Virus record (IMG/VR): IMGVR_UViG_3300021420_000107
Coordinates: 1-27,334 of that record
DNA from: a virus
DNA: 27,334 nt
Reading direction: 5' to 3' (one strand)
The translations under genes were made by a program, and so were the position numbers. Below, piece by piece: positions 1 through 7,268 of this stretch. Within the stretch, counting starts at the first letter, position 1, and each line of letters opens with the position of its first letter. The notes beneath the pieces are model-generated. The model searched no databases. It was not told the origin of the DNA and saw nothing but the letters and a program-made list of their open reading frames with translations.

Positions 1-930
1 GGTGCCCCACCAGGGGGCCAAAGCGGGGCTCTCAGTGACGCCATGATGTCCAAAGGTGGTGTGACACGGCCACCTGGTTCGGCATTGCCTACCAGTGATT
101 TGATCGCGGCGCGTGGCAATCAGTTATCTAGTGCCGTGCAAAATCTCGAACAAAATACTGATCTTCAGGTGACGCCAGGGTTGCAACATGGGTTGGCCAA
201 TATTGTAGGCCAGCACAGGCTTGCCTATGGCGGCACGTCGCTTGAAAATCCAGATGTTGAGAAGGCACTTACCGATTTCAGTACATTATCGTCTACTGGC
301 CAATTGAGCGGGAAGCAGTATCACGCCCTTAGCGATAGCTGGAAGAACTCAGGCGTGCCCGAATTGCGTAATATGGGCAGTCAGCTTGATAGTGCCATAG
401 ATAGTTCCAATAATGGAAGTGCCTATAATGGGGCATGGCAGAAGTGGCGGGGCGATTGGGCTGACTTTCAGGGCTTGAAAGCGGCAAGCGAAGCAGCCGG
501 CGGAAAAGGGACTACGGGGCCGCTCAGCCCTGGCCCGGTGGTGGGTGCCATGATGAAGAATACCCCCGTCAAGCAGTTGGCCGAAGCCGGGCAAGGCATC
601 CTTGGCACACGGCCCCAACCCTATTCCATGTCGTGGTTGCCCCCAGCGGCGGCAACTGCCGGTGCGGCCGGTGGCCTGTATGCACATAATCTTGAAGCTG
701 GGGTCCTTGGTGCTTTGGCCCCTTATTATATCGATACACCATTGAAAATGATCGGTAAGGGCATCAATGCGATTGCAAAGAGCGCCCCGGCCCAAGCCTA
801 TGCTCAAAATCAAATGTGGCTGCCATCACCGGCTACCTCACTTGATCCTGCTTCTGCAATCAGACTGTTATCTATGCGTGCCCCCGATGCGGCTCAGGCT
901 GCGCTTAATCAGCCACAACAGGGCCAATAG
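1..930 (+). CDS. Virion-associated protein, C-terminal part (5' end outside window)
   Basis: The reading frame is open from base 1, so the methionine at 43 is probably internal and the gene begins upstream. The visible 309 residues are rich in Gly, Ala, Pro, Gln and Asn. There is one hydrophobic Ala/Gly-rich stretch around positions 640-740, and the C-terminus is low-complexity and Gln-rich. No enzyme motif is visible. The place just before tail-fibre genes, the composition and the single hydrophobic patch suit the end of a large structural or DNA-ejection protein; this is inference from context. The last 63 nt overlap, antisense, the end of the small gene at 868-1086. Function is not otherwise recognisable. 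Confidence 0.7.
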   Translation, partial: GAPPGGQSGALSDAMMSKGGVTRPPGSALPTSDLIAARGNQLSSAVQNLEQNTDLQVTPGLQHGLANIVGQHRLAYGGTSLENPDVEKALTDFSTLSSTGQLSGKQYHALSDSWKNSGVPELRNMGSQLDSAIDSSNNGSAYNGAWQKWRGDWADFQGLKAASEAAGGKGTTGPLSPGPVVGAMMKNTPVKQLAEAGQGILGTRPQPYSMSWLPPAAATAGAAGGLYAHNLEAGVLGALAPYYIDTPLKMIGKGINAIAKSAPAQAYAQNQMWLPSPATSLDPASAIRLLSMRAPDAAQAALNQPQQGQ

Positions 931-1086
931 GCAATCCATGGTGAAGGAAATTATAAAAGTCAGGGCATAGGCAACCAGGGATGCAAAGATTACTATGTCA
1001 CCTAATGGTTGATGCGGGGCTAATTGTGTTGTGTAAAGGTGGACGAGCCATACGATGACAACGATTTGCAGGAAGTACCAAAGCAT
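868..1086 (-). CDS. Small two-transmembrane protein, holin-like in form
   Basis: The 72-residue product has two hydrophobic segments (about residues 2-20 and 31-60, the second long), a short polar linker with Pro-His-Gln-Pro, and a basic C-terminus (KRSLSR..THR). Its ATG follows AAAGGAG (1094-1100) by 7 nt, a strong ribosome site, which is why I accept it although it is the only minus-strand gene in the left block. It fills the only stretch between 930 and 1118 with no plus-strand gene. A class II holin-like or other inner-membrane role is possible from topology alone, and a holin-like candidate also exists at 7269-7700. It could be an inserted accessory gene. Confidence 0.62.
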   Translation of the reverse strand: MLWYFLQIVVIVWLVHLYTTQLAPHQPLGDIVIFASLVAYALTFIISFTMDCLLALLWLIKRSLSRIGGTHR

Positions 1087-1093
1087 AATAAAG

Positions 1094-1112
1094 CTCCTTT
1101 AACGGCAGGAGG
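1094..1112. promoter_or_regulatory. Back-to-back Shine-Dalgarno sites of divergent genes, forming an inverted repeat
   Basis: CTCCTTT at 1094-1100 is the minus-strand Shine-Dalgarno of the 868-1086 gene. AGGAGG at 1107-1112 is the plus-strand Shine-Dalgarno of the collar gene. Because they face each other, a plus-strand transcript can pair CTCCT (1094-1098) with AGGAG (1107-1111) around an 8-nt loop. This 5-bp hairpin would mask the ribosome site. Only 31 nt separate the two start codons, so there is little room for two promoters. Confidence 0.7.
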
Positions 1113-1117
1113 TTAAG

Positions 1118-2038
1118 ATACCTCGAAATTCGTCAGGAACGTACACGCTTCCACAGGCACCGTTTACGCCTGGGTCGGTTATTTCTTCTGCTGCCGTCAA
1201 TTCTGATCTTGCCGATATTGCTACCGCCCTGACCGGCTCCCTTGCCGCTAATGGCAGTACACCCATTATTGGTCCCTTAAAGTTCTTTGCCGGTTCGGCA
1301 AGCTTGCCCGGTGTGACGTTTATTGGGGATGCCACTACAGGGCTTTATCTTAGTTCCCCTGGGGTATTGGGCCTCAGTGCAGGGGCGGGCACAGGTGGTG
1401 TATTTCTTGACAGCACTCAAGTAGGCACCGGGAAAAGTGGTAATCAACTTTATTATACGAACGGTGCGTTCCTCAACCCGGTAGGAATGGTCACTGATTT
1501 TGCCGGCGGCACAGCCCCGGCCGGTTGGTATTTGTGTTTTGGGCAAGCCATATCAAGAACTAATTATCCTGAACTCTTTAATACTATTGGCACTACTTAT
1601 GGGATTGGTGATGGCAGCACCACATTCAACTTGCCCGATTGCCGGGGTAGAATTTCGGCAGGTGTGGATAATATGGGGGGTACCGCTGCCAACCGTATTA
1701 CTTCAGCCGGTTCGGGTATAGCCGGTACCACTCTTGGGGCCACAGGCGGCGCTCAAAATCAAATCATTGCTCAGGCAAATCTCCCAAGCGTGAATCTAAG
1801 TTCGGCTGGCTTAGCCGCTGCGTCAGTATCGGTTGTATCAGGTGGCATAAATGGTGGCACGGCTTTAGCAACAGCAAGTGCCGGTGCCGGTTCCATTAAT
1901 GCAAACTTCCAAGCAATTGTTGTCACCACTACGACGACCATCAGCGGCACGGTGCCATTAGGTGGTAGCGGCACAGCGCTTACAACAATGCCCCCCGTGA
2001 TCATGTTCAACAAGATCATCTTCGCCGGAAGGCCATAG
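1118..2038 (+). CDS. Tail fibre protein with phage tail-collar domain, AUA start
   Basis: The 306-residue product opens with PRNSSGTYTLP, a common N-terminus of phage fibre proteins, followed by a segment on the pattern of DIATALTGSLAANG. The tail-collar domain lies at about residues 123-182 (GGTAPAGWYLCFGQ, then a YGIGDGSTTFNLPD..GR motif). The C-terminal third is rich in Ser, Thr and Gly and ends in a typical receptor-side MPPVIMFNKII segment. The frame upstream contains no ATG, GTG or TTG after the stop at 1100-1102. AGGAGG sits 5 nt before an ATA codon that would encode the expected first residue. The first conventional start, TTG at 1304, would remove 62 conserved-looking residues and has no ribosome site. 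I therefore call ATA at 1118 as the start. Confidence 0.85.
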   Translation: MPRNSSGTYTLPQAPFTPGSVISSAAVNSDLADIATALTGSLAANGSTPIIGPLKFFAGSASLPGVTFIGDATTGLYLSSPGVLGLSAGAGTGGVFLDSTQVGTGKSGNQLYYTNGAFLNPVGMVTDFAGGTAPAGWYLCFGQAISRTNYPELFNTIGTTYGIGDGSTTFNLPDCRGRISAGVDNMGGTAANRITSAGSGIAGTTLGATGGAQNQIIAQANLPSVNLSSAGLAAASVSVVSGGINGGTALATASAGAGSINANFQAIVVTTTTTISGTVPLGGSGTALTTMPPVIMFNKIIFAGRP

Positions 2039-2044
2039 AGGAGG
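2038..2044 (+). promoter_or_regulatory. Shine-Dalgarno GAGGAGG deciding an AUC start
   Basis: GAGGAGG ends 5 nt before the ATC at 2050. This is the same spacing as for the ATA at 1118, the TTG at 9765 and the ATG at 26497. It argues that translation starts at 2050, not at the GTG at 2074, which lies 29 nt downstream of the site. Confidence 0.75.
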
Positions 2045-2049
2045 CTGAT

Positions 2050-2490
2050 ATCCCTTTCAATCCAAGTTCAGGGGTGTACACTCCACCGAATGGCGCTGAA
2101 AATGCTTTCCCCGGCGAAATCATTGCGTCGGCTACATGGAATTCTATTTTTACCGATATTTCAAACGCCCTTACTCAGCTTGGGCAGCAACAAATTGTTT
2201 ACAATCCACGTATTGTGAATTCGGCCGGTACAATCAATGTTGGTGTCAGTGATCGTCTCATCTACATAGAAGCGGCCGTACCAAATATTTACCTGCCCCC
2301 CAGCGCTACCAAGACAAACCCGGTCACAATCATAGGCAATGCTTCGGGCATTTTCAGCACTACAAATGCTACTTTGACGCCCAATGGCAGTGAGAAGATT
2401 GATGGACAATCAGCCAACCCGGTGCTAACTCAGGATTATCAGTCAATCACTCTTCTTCCACTTTCAACAGGTGGCTGGCTTGTACAATAA
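2050..2490 (+). CDS. Short tail-fibre/tip-like structural protein, AUC start
   Basis: The 146-residue product begins PFNPSSGVYTPPNGAENAFPG, then ..SATWNSIFTDISNAL, a pattern I associate with short fibre-associated proteins next to collar genes. The remainder is beta-rich without catalytic motifs. No ATG, GTG or TTG lies in frame between the previous gene's stop and 2074. The ATC at 2050 follows GAGGAGG by 5 nt and supplies the expected residue before the PFNPS motif. If GTG 2074 were used, this N-terminal motif would be lost. The stop is 12 nt after the collar gene's stop plus its ribosome site, so the two are surely co-transcribed; the 3' end overlaps the next gene by 11 nt. Confidence 0.8.
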   Translation: MPFNPSSGVYTPPNGAENAFPGEIIASATWNSIFTDISNALTQLGQQQIVYNPRIVNSAGTINVGVSDRLIYIEAAVPNIYLPPSATKTNPVTIIGNASGIFSTTNATLTPNGSEKIDGQSANPVLTQDYQSITLLPLSTGGWLVQ

Positions 2491-4501
2491 GATTAAACTC
2501 TTTCTAATCATATGGCTGTTTGCACTTTTGCCGAGTGCTGCTTTTGCTCAAGCAAATTGCAGCGGGGTGTTTCCGGCAAATACAGTTTGTGGGAGTGTTG
2601 CGGGTGGTTTTCCTAAGGCCATCCCCCTTTCAAATTTTACTATCCCTCAGACGATAGCCAAAGTCACGCATCAATGGCTCGATTCGTACACGGCCGGCAC
2701 CGGCCTTTTCACGCAATCGCAGCCCGGCTTTCCCGATATTGCCGGCCCGTTTTCGATTGCCGGGAATGTATTTACGACAATCTCGGCCAATCAAAACAAT
2801 TGGACGCCATCCGGCACCGGAACGTATAGCACGGCGAGCACGGTCTATATTAGCGGCGGCGCGGCGGATCGCACCATCACCGGCCTGACAGGCGGACTTG
2901 CGGGCCGCATCGTCGTGCTGGTCAATAACGGCACGACCAACAATATTATTCTCGCGAATCTTTCCGGCTCATCGAGCGCAGCAAATCAGTTCTCCCTCGG
3001 CCAGAACGTCTATCTGACACCCGGCGCAAGTCAGGCGTTGCAGTACGATAGCACTAATTCGTTGTGGCGAACGAACGGTAGTGCAAGTGCTGGCATCATC
3101 GCAGCGGTGACGCCAACGGTCGGCTTTACTGTTGGCGATCTTATTTCCAGCAATTCGTCAAATCAGGCGGCTGATAGCGGCTTGGCTATTGGAACCGCAG
3201 GCACCGTTGCGGTCACGTCTCAACTTGCCTCGTTGCCACTGGCCGGTGCGAGCGGTGGGACTGGCATCAATAACGGATCGAGCACGATCACCGTTGCGGC
3301 CTCGCTAACGACAACCGGGGCGGGTGCTCCGACACTTGCTTTCCCGGCATCGTCATTCACTTATACGTTCCAGGGATCGTCCGACACAATCCTTGGCCGC
3401 GCCACAACCGACACGCTGACGAACAAGACACTTGCGGCTACTTCCGATGTTCTGGGCCAAGTAACGACAACGCTTGGCTCAGATGCTACTGGCGACATTT
3501 ATTATCGAAGCGGCGGCGCGGTCCTAACTCGCCTCGGTATTGGCAGTACCGGGCAAGTTCTAACTGTGGCAAGTGGTCTGCCTAGCTGGGCCACAGCCGC
3601 TTCCGGCACCTTGACGGCCAATAGCACGGCGACAAGCGGTTTCACCGCCGGGCAGTTTGTCTATTCCGATGGATCGCTAGCTCAAGCCTCCGCAGGCATC
3701 ACGACGCCCGGCACAGGGCAATTGCTGCTCGCGCTCGGCACGATCACGACAAATCTCAAGGCGCTCAATACGACCGCAACATGGAATGCGTCAGGCACAA
3801 CCTTCGACGCGCCATGGTTCATGAACATAACGAACACGGCCAGCCATACGCTAAGCAAATACGTCGATATTCAATTGGGAGGAACGACGCAGTTCGCACT
3901 TGGCATATCGCAATCACTCCCGGCAATGTGGCTAGGCTCTGCAACTCCGAGTTCTACGAATTATGCCTTTGAAGAGGATGGCTCCAACCTTTATGCTAAT
4001 ACACCCGGCGCCTTTCAGGTATTTATGACCAATTCGATTGGCCTGTTGGATGTAGGAACTTTATTTACCTCTATAGGCAATACCGCTGAATTTTGTTGGT
4101 CTGGCAGCGCCGATGCGACAGGAGCCTGTGATACGGCGTTCTACAGAAACGCTGCCGGTGTGGTCGAGATCGACAATGGAACGCACGGTACCTTCCGCGA
4201 AGCAAAGTTACGCAGTGTCGTGTACGGCGGTTCGGCTCCAACTGGCTCAGGCTCATGTTCAATTACAACTCAAGTGGGTGGCAATACCTCTGGAAAATTC
4301 ACTGCGAGCGGTGCCTGTGTTGCCGGAACTGTCATCCTCACTTTTGCCTTTACCGCTCCTAACGGATGGGCATGCTTCACAAACGATCAAACAACGCCAA
4401 CTGATATCATTAGTCAGACCGCGACCACCACTACGACGGCCACACTGAGTGGGACAATGGCTAATAATGACGTAGTGCAGTTCTCATGCGCCGCTTATTA
4501 A
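2480..4501 (+). CDS. Large tail-fibre-like protein with N-terminal signal peptide
   Basis: With TTG at 2480 (AGGTGG 5 nt upstream) the product is about 673 residues; GTG at 2471 is an alternative in the same frame. It begins with a textbook Sec signal: Lys, a hydrophobic core FLIIWLFALLPSAAFA and a cleavage site at AFA/QA. A CSGVFPANTVCG motif follows. The body is Gly/Ser/Thr/Ala-rich with fibre-type sequence such as GASGGTGINNGSSTITV and TTDTLTNKTL, as in many phage fibres. The C-terminal region has several Cys residues and a possible carbohydrate-binding-like beta fold, unproven. A signal peptide on a protein lying among virion genes is odd, since tails assemble in the cytoplasm. It may be a secreted adhesin-like accessory protein. 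Confidence 0.75.
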   Translation: MYNKIKLFLIIWLFALLPSAAFAQANCSGVFPANTVCGSVAGGFPKAIPLSNFTIPQTIAKVTHQWLDSYTAGTGLFTQSQPGFPDIAGPFSIAGNVFTTISANQNNWTPSGTGTYSTASTVYISGGAADRTITGLTGGLAGRIVVLVNNGTTNNIILANLSGSSSAANQFSLGQNVYLTPGASQALQYDSTNSLWRTNGSASAGIIAAVTPTVGFTVGDLISSNSSNQAADSGLAIGTAGTVAVTSQLASLPLAGASGGTGINNGSSTITVAASLTTTGAGAPTLAFPASSFTYTFQGSSDTILGRATTDTLTNKTLAATSDVLGQVTTTLGSDATGDIYYRSGGAVLTRLGIGSTGQVLTVASGLPSWATAASGTLTANSTATSGFTAGQFVYSDGSLAQASAGITTPGTGQLLLALGTITTNLKALNTTATWNASGTTFDAPWFMNITNTASHTLSKYVDIQLGGTTQFALGISQSLPAMWLGSATPSSTNYAFEEDGSNLYANTPGAFQVFMTNSIGLLDVGTLFTSIGNTAEFCWSGSADATGACDTAFYRNAAGVVEIDNGTHGTFREAKLRSVVYGGSAPTGSGSCSITTQVGGNTSGKFTASGACVAGTVILTFAFTAPNGWACFTNDQTTPTDIISQTATTTTTATLSGTMANNDVVQFSCAAY

Positions 4502-5874
4502 TTTTATTCGTCGCATTTATTGGGCTGAGCCAATTAGCTCATGCCCAGACTATCGGCTGCTGTGGTAACCTTCCCGGCGGCACAACCTATCTCGGTCAGG
4601 TCGCCACCCGCTCAATAATAAACGACGCTGGCGCATCTGCAACAGTTATGAGCAGAGCGGCGCATTTTTTCCCGGCCAGCCAGACTAGTTTCCAAATTGT
4701 TATGCAGAACTTCAATATCACACTCAACAATAACGAAGGCAGTGCCGATGGCACTATAGGAGTGTTTACGTCCCATTCGGCGCGTGCCAGCATCGAATAT
4801 CCAGTCGGCACTTGCACGCAGGTAACGTGGGGCGGTCAGTCTACGGTAACTACCTCGAATGCACTCTACCCAATTTCCGATCCGATCAGTGTCAGCATTC
4901 CGGCCAATACGAAATTCTTCGAACGCATCTACAGTTTTAGCGCTGCTGGCAATTCAACGTCGGTCAATGTGTTCACGGCCGGGGCAACGGGAGCGGGCGG
5001 CACAAATACTGCAATTGGTGATCAATTTGATGCTGGGGTCGGTACGCCAGACCAAACAACATCATGCGATGCGATTACAGGCAATCACGGACAAGGAAGT
5101 TTGGGCATCCTAACGTCGGCGGCAATCGTCGCAAACACTACCGCGCCATCGGCCTGTCTGATCGGCGATAGCATTCAACAAGGTTTTCTTGCCGGGCAAA
5201 ATACCGTAGGCGACATGGGCGTGATGGCTATGACCATCGGGCCAAAGTACGGCTATATTATGATGGGCATAGGAGGCACTCAGGCTGGTCAATATGTCAA
5301 CTTCAACTTGGTGAATGGCCGTTATGTCTCGAACAGCACCGTGCGGCAGTCACTCTACAAATATTGCTCGCACATGGGCGACAACTACGGAACTAACGAT
5401 ATCATAAATGGGCAGAGCGCAACGAATCTAGAATCGTATGAACTACAAATTTGGTATGGTCAGCAGGCCAGTTCATTAGGTGGCGTGCCAATCAGCGGCA
5501 CAATTGGTTTCAACGGACCTATATTTCACACGACCCTCACGCCGCAAGTAACAGCAACGCAGGTGGCGACCCCAGGCGGTCAGTCCGTTCTCTCGACCGA
5601 AGCGCAACGCGTTGCTTTTAATACATGGCTTCGCCAGTCCTCCAATGGACCGAACGGAAGTTACTTCGATATCGAGGCACAGTTAAGTACCTTGTCGTCA
5701 GGAAATATCGTTTGGAAAGACGGCGCGACATTTTCAGCACAATGTTGCAGCACGACGCCTTATTGGGTAGCTTTGACGGGAAGCAGTCCATTCGGTGCAA
5801 TTCATCCAACCTTGGCGGCGGATGAGTATTTGGCTACAACGGGCATAATCGCGCTATCCAGAATCGCGCGATGA
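4486..5874 (+). CDS. Secreted SGNH/GDSL-family hydrolase
   Basis: The 462-residue product has a signal peptide (MRRLLILFVAFIGLSQLAHA/QT) and an N-terminal beta-rich domain of about 200 residues. The hydrolase part shows the SGNH blocks: IGDS at 226-229 with the nucleophile Ser229, GTND at 302-305 (Asn block III), and IHPT with His440 near the end. The usual Asp three before that His is not present in the same place (sequence reads FGAIHP), so the acid member may differ. Family members are esterases or deacetylases of polysaccharides, lipids or peptidoglycan. Next to a fibre gene, a capsule or LPS O-deacetylase role is plausible inference. The start overlaps the previous gene by 16 nt. Confidence 0.8.
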   Translation: MRRLLILFVAFIGLSQLAHAQTIGCCGNLPGGTTYLGQVATRSIINDAGASATVMSRAAHFFPASQTSFQIVMQNFNITLNNNEGSADGTIGVFTSHSARASIEYPVGTCTQVTWGGQSTVTTSNALYPISDPISVSIPANTKFFERIYSFSAAGNSTSVNVFTAGATGAGGTNTAIGDQFDAGVGTPDQTTSCDAITGNHGQGSLGILTSAAIVANTTAPSACLIGDSIQQGFLAGQNTVGDMGVMAMTIGPKYGYIMMGIGGTQAGQYVNFNLVNGRYVSNSTVRQSLYKYCSHMGDNYGTNDIINGQSATNLESYELQIWYGQQASSLGGVPISGTIGFNGPIFHTTLTPQVTATQVATPGGQSVLSTEAQRVAFNTWLRQSSNGPNGSYFDIEAQLSTLSSGNIVWKDGATFSAQCCSTTPYWVALTGSSPFGAIHPTLAADEYLATTGIIALSRIAR

Positions 5875-5885
5875 AAGGAAGCTAC

Positions 5886-6101
5886 ATGCGCTTTATCTTC
5901 GCTCTTTTTGTTGCTCTGATTGTTACGTCGGCATTGGCTCAGCAGCCACTAACGCCGAGCCAGATGGCGATTCAAATCGACGCGGCGGTCAATGGTATGG
6001 CGCAGGCCATCGAGCAACGCGACGCGGCCATTGTGCAGTTGCAAGCCAAGGTCAAAGAGCTTGAGGACAAGTACGAAAAGAAGCCGGAACAGAAGAAATG
6101 A
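5886..6101 (+). CDS. Small exported coiled-coil protein
   Basis: From the ATG at 5886 the product has 71 residues: a signal peptide (MRFIFALFVALIVTSALA/QQ), then a helical region of heptad character (IVQLQAKVKELEDKYEKK) and a Lys-rich end. AAAGGA lies 6-7 nt before this ATG. An in-frame ATG at 5871 overlaps the previous stop as ATGA and would add five residues. It sits directly before the endolysin, overlapping it by 4 nt. A periplasmic role in lysis (spanin-like coiled coil) is possible from place and shape, but it lacks both a lipobox and a retained membrane anchor, so I leave the function open. Confidence 0.75.
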   Translation: MRFIFALFVALIVTSALAQQPLTPSQMAIQIDAAVNGMAQAIEQRDAAIVQLQAKVKELEDKYEKKPEQKK

Positions 6102-6685
6102 CCGGCATCCCGGATCTCATTGTTCTGAACGAGTCGCGCTGGCAGAAATGCCAGATAACACCTAGCCGTGAGCTAGAGGTTGAGCGCGTGGCCGCCGCTC
6201 TCGTGGCTCCGAAGGCCAAAGCGCTCTACCAACAGATTGAAACGACAACCAGCGTTCCGTGGTGGGTTATTGCCGTCATCCACGAACGCGAAGCGTCTCA
6301 AAACTTCGCGTGCAGCCTTGCGCAAGGTGATCCTTGGAATCAGATATCGACGCATCAGCCTAGAGGCATCGGGCCGTTCCAAAGTTTCATTGATGCTGCT
6401 GTTTTCTCTCTGACGCGGTGTGCTCCCTACGCAGCAAAATGGAAAGACTGGACGGCTGGTGGCACGCTGACGCTCTTGGTGCTATACAACGGCACTGGTT
6501 ACGAGCAGTATCATAACGAAGCATCTCCTTACGATTGGGGGGCAACAAACATTGAGCAGGAAGGCAAGTACATTGCAGACCGCCAATGGTCAGCTACCGT
6601 ATGGGACCAGCAAATTGGCTGTGCGGCGATGCTAAAATCCATGATGACGCTCGATCCCTCGATTAAATTTGCAGAGGCGGCATGA
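6098..6685 (+). CDS. Endolysin, lysozyme-family peptidoglycan hydrolase
   Basis: The 195-residue protein matches the lysozyme-family endolysins common in phages and prophages of Rhizobiales: VPWWVIAVIHEREAS with His62, Glu63 and Glu65, then an LAQGDPWNQ segment, GIGPF, APYAAKWKDW, GGTLTLLVLYNGTGYE and a C-terminal DPS. Glu63 in the HER-E motif is the likely general acid by analogy with lysozyme folds. No signal peptide or membrane segment is seen, so it would need the holin-like protein nearby. It overlaps neighbours on both sides by 4 nt (ATGA), consistent with translational coupling in a lysis operon. Confidence 0.87.
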   Translation: MTGIPDLIVLNESRWQKCQITPSRELEVERVAAALVAPKAKALYQQIETTTSVPWWVIAVIHEREASQNFACSLAQGDPWNQISTHQPRGIGPFQSFIDAAVFSLTRCAPYAAKWKDWTAGGTLTLLVLYNGTGYEQYHNEASPYDWGATNIEQEGKYIADRQWSATVWDQQIGCAAMLKSMMTLDPSIKFAEAA

Positions 6686-7266
6686 CAGTTCACGTTACGA
6701 TTTCCTTCGGATTGGGTGGCTCTGTCGTTGATGATTCCGCGAGCGGCGGATATGGTGAGAACTATCTAATAAAGCGCCTACGCGCGGTGCCGAACACCGA
6801 TGTAATGAGCAGCCCTTATGTCTGGAGTGCCGGTCAATCTCGCTTTGACGACATCATGCGCTTTCCCAAGACCGACAAGATAGCGATGGTGGGTGACAGT
6901 CTCGGTGATAACGCGCTCGGCAGCGATCTTCATAACCTTGAGGGCAAGCGAGCTGTTGATTTTATCGGCGGTTTCCAGGGTAGCGTATGGGGCCAACATA
7001 CGTCGGTTTCAAGCAACTGCCGACGCGCGCTTCTAGTGTTCAATCCGGTGTGGTGGCAGACGGCAGGCTTGGGAGATTACCCGTTGCCGCTCGATTCACC
7101 GCCTACGGTTGCCGATGGTGAAAGCCTCTATGACGGTAAATGGCGGCTCGGTAACAATGGCAATACATGGGTCCGCTACGTTCAGATTGAAGCACCTCAC
7201 CCGGACGATTGGGGCTTGGCGCAAGACATCATTTTCTCGGAAATCAAACAATTGGCAGGAGCGTGA
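6682..7266 (+). CDS. Alpha/beta-hydrolase-like protein with GDSLG nucleophile elbow
   Basis: The 194-residue product has KIAMVGDSLGDNA, an esterase/lipase-type G-x-S-x-G elbow with Ser73 after a hydrophobic strand. An Asp (VDFIGGFQGS) and a late His (EAPHPDDWG) follow in the order expected for a Ser-Asp-His triad. No signal peptide is visible. The gene is fused by ATGA overlaps into the lysis cluster, directly after the endolysin. By place it may be a second lytic enzyme acting on envelope lipid esters, as LysB does in mycobacteriophages. That analogy is functional only; I do not claim homology to LysB. Confidence 0.7.
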   Translation: MTVHVTISFGLGGSVVDDSASGGYGENYLIKRLRAVPNTDVMSSPYVWSAGQSRFDDIMRFPKTDKIAMVGDSLGDNALGSDLHNLEGKRAVDFIGGFQGSVWGQHTSVSSNCRRALLVFNPVWWQTAGLGDYPLPLDSPPTVADGESLYDGKWRLGNNGNTWVRYVQIEAPHPDDWGLAQDIIFSEIKQLAGA

Positions 7267-7268
7267 TT

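Noticed and set aside
1304-1306. TTG as start of the collar gene
   Set aside because: It has no ribosome site and would cut off 62 residues that carry a typical fibre N-terminus, which is open in frame back to AGGAGG-N5-ATA.
1277-1546. Minus-strand frames over the collar gene
   Set aside because: No ribosome sites; they run antisense to a gene with a recognisable domain.
1118-5874. Diversity-generating retroelement acting on the fibre genes
   Set aside because: No reverse transcriptase or template repeat is visible, and the collar region is not followed by a C-type-lectin variable repeat.
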